From Collinsella sp. (GTDB taxonomy: Bacteria > Actinomycetota > Coriobacteriia > Coriobacteriales > Coriobacteriaceae): 64,000 bases of DNA. Below are positions 63,940 to 64,000 of this stretch, in pieces. Within the stretch, counting starts at the first letter, position 1; every line of letters begins with the position of its first letter. The stretch lies in the NCBI GenBank assembly GCA_031292915.1, contig JAUMSH010000056.1:8018-72017 (forward strand). Direction: 5' to 3'. Below the pieces are notes generated by a model that saw nothing but the letters and a program-made list of their open reading frames with translations, had not been told where the DNA came from and searched no databases. The position numbers were made by a program, and so were the translations under genes.

Positions 63940-64000
63940 TGTCGCGAGTTCCGCACGCAAAGGAAAGCACTTAATGTGCTTTCCGTCTTGCGCAGGACTG
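63940..64000. repeat. Long imperfect hairpin cut by the window end
   Basis: GGAAAGCAC-ttaat-GTGCTTTCC (63962-63984) is extended outward by TTCCGCACGCAAA pairing with CTTGCGCAGGA and may continue beyond 64000. The stretch 63787-63939 shows no gene. Confidence 0.5.

Noticed and set aside
63730..63960. 76-codon minus-strand frame at the right end
   Set aside because: No ribosome site and it runs through the terminator of the YfcE-type gene.

Overview
The window reads as a chromosomal segment of a gut-type anaerobic actinobacterium of the class Coriobacteriia, most likely Collinsella or a close relative. The evidence is high GC, an actinobacterial fhaA-fhaB-PP2C-rodA/pbp-pknB cell-envelope signalling cluster, a pyruvate:ferredoxin oxidoreductase, a mannose-family PTS with its DUF956 partner, and an amino-acid/carbamate fermentation cluster. 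The genus is an inference; no 16S or marker search was possible.

Layout. Positions 1-11,624 are core genome: the 3' end of a DUF4143 ATPase, an anchored protein, a TetR regulator in line with a polytopic membrane protein, a divergent 925-residue Fe-S/FAD oxidoreductase behind two palindromic operators, hypA behind a strongly structured leader, and a mannose-family PTS operon ending in DUF956. A tRNA-Arg(CCU) lies at 11,760-11,835. A 48-bp copy of its 3' end at 25,248-25,295, next to a tyrosine integrase, shows that 11,790-25,295 is an inserted mobilizable element of about 13.5 kb. Its cargo is a symmetric divergent promoter with an XRE regulator, a giant Ala-rich CAP-domain surface protein with an LAQTG anchor, a lipoprotein, an oriT-like region with mobC and a relaxase, a small locus laid out like an Fst/par type I toxin-antitoxin, three translationally coupled metallophosphoesterases, a coiled-coil protein, a frameshifted HTH gene, an excisionase-like gene and the integrase.

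From 25,570 to 35,750 on the minus strand lies one operon for envelope growth control: a kinase lacking the HRD arginine, fhaA, fhaB, a PP2C phosphatase, a RodA/FtsW-transpeptidase fusion and a PASTA kinase. Then come a PH-like membrane protein, dnaX, a small membrane protein, ybaB and recR, followed by a second kinase-FHA operon (41,189-44,877). Positions 45,329-54,892 hold catabolism: pyruvate:ferredoxin oxidoreductase, carbamate kinase, an APC permease and an amidohydrolase, with a C39-like peptidase in between on the other strand. Positions 55,011-63,746 carry two paralogous LytS/LytTR two-component systems flanking a zinc-dependent phospholipase C family protein, an MFS transporter and a family 2 glycosyltransferase, then a YfcE-type phosphoesterase.

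Intergenic DNA is rich in structure: three copies of a 67-bp palindromic element, a 125-bp nested palindrome after the oxidoreductase gene, and a GGGGAC-type inverted repeat. The strongest candidate for something undescribed is the type I toxin-antitoxin locus at 19,311-19,610, followed by the three-phosphoesterase operon beside it.
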